A stretch of DNA of 64,000 nucleotides from SAR92 clade bacterium H921 (GTDB taxonomy: Bacteria > Pseudomonadota > Gammaproteobacteria > Pseudomonadales > Porticoccaceae). The stretch spans positions 62,001-126,000 of the forward strand of contig JAOALD010000001.1 in NCBI GenBank assembly GCA_025153755.1, written 5' to 3'. How positions within the stretch are numbered: position 1 is the stretch's first letter; the number at the start of each line of letters is the position of its first letter. A program made the translations under genes and the position numbers. The notes under the pieces are model-generated. The model saw only the letters and a list, made by a program, of their open reading frames with translations. It ran no database searches and was not told the origin of the DNA. Shown piece by piece: positions 63,476 to 64,000 of this stretch.

Positions 63476-64000
63476 ATGCTTAACAGAAGCTCCACTCAAA
63501 TCATCGGTATAGCCAGCGGCAAAGGAGGCGTAGGCAAAACAACTGTTTCGGTTAATCTTGCCGTTACCCTTGCCTCGCTAGGTAGAAAAGTGATGATTTT
63601 TGATGCTGACTTGGGCCTGGCAAATGCTCAATTGGCCTTGGGGTGTCGCACACCATATAACTTTAGCCATGTGCTGTCCGGCGAAAAAACCCTCAGCGAA
63701 ATCGTTGTTGACGGGCCAATGGGCGTAAAGCTTGTGCCTGGAGCCAGTGGTATGCAGCATATGGCCTCGTTAAGTTCAGCAGAAACTGCCGGTATCATTC
63801 AGTCCTTTTCAGAGATTGAAGACGACTTAGACTACTTCATCGTGGATTTGGCGGCGGGACTCTCAGACACTGTTATGACGTTCATGCGCGCCTGTCAGCA
63901 CCGTTTTATTGTGCTGAAGAACGAGCCATCTTCCATAGCCGATGCCTACGGAACGATTAAAGTAATGATCCAGGAACATCAGCTTGACCGCATCAGTCTA
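63476..64000 (+). CDS. fleN: Flagellar number regulator FleN/FlhG, 5' part
   Basis: The gene begins with ATG at 63476 and runs off the right edge after 175 codons without a stop. The product is a MinD/ParA-type ATPase: deviant Walker A SGKGGVGKTTVSVNLAVTLA, switch I DADLGLANAQLALG, and the Walker B region YFIVDLAAGLSDTVMTFMRA followed by EPSSIADAYGTIKVM, all typical of FleN/FlhG. It limits flagellar number by antagonising FlhF and the master regulator. AAGG lies about 8 bases upstream. The 210-base gap after flhF holds no convincing gene. Confidence 0.92.
   Translation, partial: MLNRSSTQIIGIASGKGGVGKTTVSVNLAVTLASLGRKVMIFDADLGLANAQLALGCRTPYNFSHVLSGEKTLSEIVVDGPMGVKLVPGASGMQHMASLSSAETAGIIQSFSEIEDDLDYFIVDLAAGLSDTVMTFMRACQHRFIVLKNEPSSIADAYGTIKVMIQEHQLDRISL

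Noticed and set aside
63289-63483. 64-codon frame between flhF and fleN
   Set aside because: No good ribosome site, overlaps the fleN start and has no recognisable domain; kept only as a remark about the gap.

Overview
The window looks like a chromosomal segment of a marine-type, polarly flagellated gammaproteobacterium, possibly near the SAR92/Cellvibrionales groups. That placement is inference. It rests on the metX-metW pair, gshA, rsd/algQ, an ftsYEX-rpoH block, a sigma-54/sigma-28 flagellar hierarchy with flhF-fleN, and FlgP/FlgT proteins of the Vibrio type. Base composition is moderate and fairly even. I saw no insertion sequence, prophage, CRISPR array, tRNA or rRNA. Both ends cut a gene: yggT at the left, fleN at the right.

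Bases 1-35500 are mostly housekeeping. In order: yggT end, tas-like reductase, metX-metW, a DUF4426 protein, rdgB, hemW, fieF, a TVP38-flavoprotein fusion, trxA, rho, an MmcQ/YjbR protein, a GNAT enzyme, an LplT-like MFS carrier, an RND efflux pair, a DJ-1 protein, gshA-acpH-dsbB-lrgA-lrgB, rsd, an FKBP lipoprotein, trmB, a DUF423 protein, rpoH, ftsX-ftsE-ftsY, rsmD, coaD, mutM, a lone exbD, a probably decayed reading frame, a monoacylglycerol-lipase-like hydrolase, a YciA-type thioesterase and a TRAP permease pair with no binding protein.

Bases 35590-64000 are one flagellar island. flaG and three flagellin genes run rightward. Each has its own recognisable promoter: sigma-28 for flaG and flagellins 2 and 3, sigma-54 for flagellin 1. 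Facing them is a long leftward operon flgBCDEFGHIJKL-fliD, driven by a sigma-54 promoter at 53976-53993. Next come flgA-flgM-flgN (rightward), then a leftward operon flgP-flgT-LysM/FimV-like protein-fliK-like-fhlB with a very good sigma-28 promoter. The window ends with rightward flhA-flhF-fleN behind a sigma-54 promoter. The set covers rod, hook, junction, cap and filament parts, anti-sigma control (FlgM), a chaperone (FlgN), the export gate (FlhA), the length/specificity switch (FliK-like, FhlB) and pole/number control (FlhF/FleN).

The features most worth a second look are in the island: very large FlgE (945 aa) and FlgK (1000 aa), an FlgJ without its muramidase domain, an FlgA with an apparent internal duplication, an FlhF with altered nucleotide-binding motifs, an unnamed LysM/FimV-like protein in the FlgP/FlgT operon, and different sigma factors for neighbouring flagellins. 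Outside the island, the TVP38-flavoprotein fusion, the decayed frame at 31657-32095 and the TRAP pair without DctP stand out. I found no clear evidence of a wholly new system.
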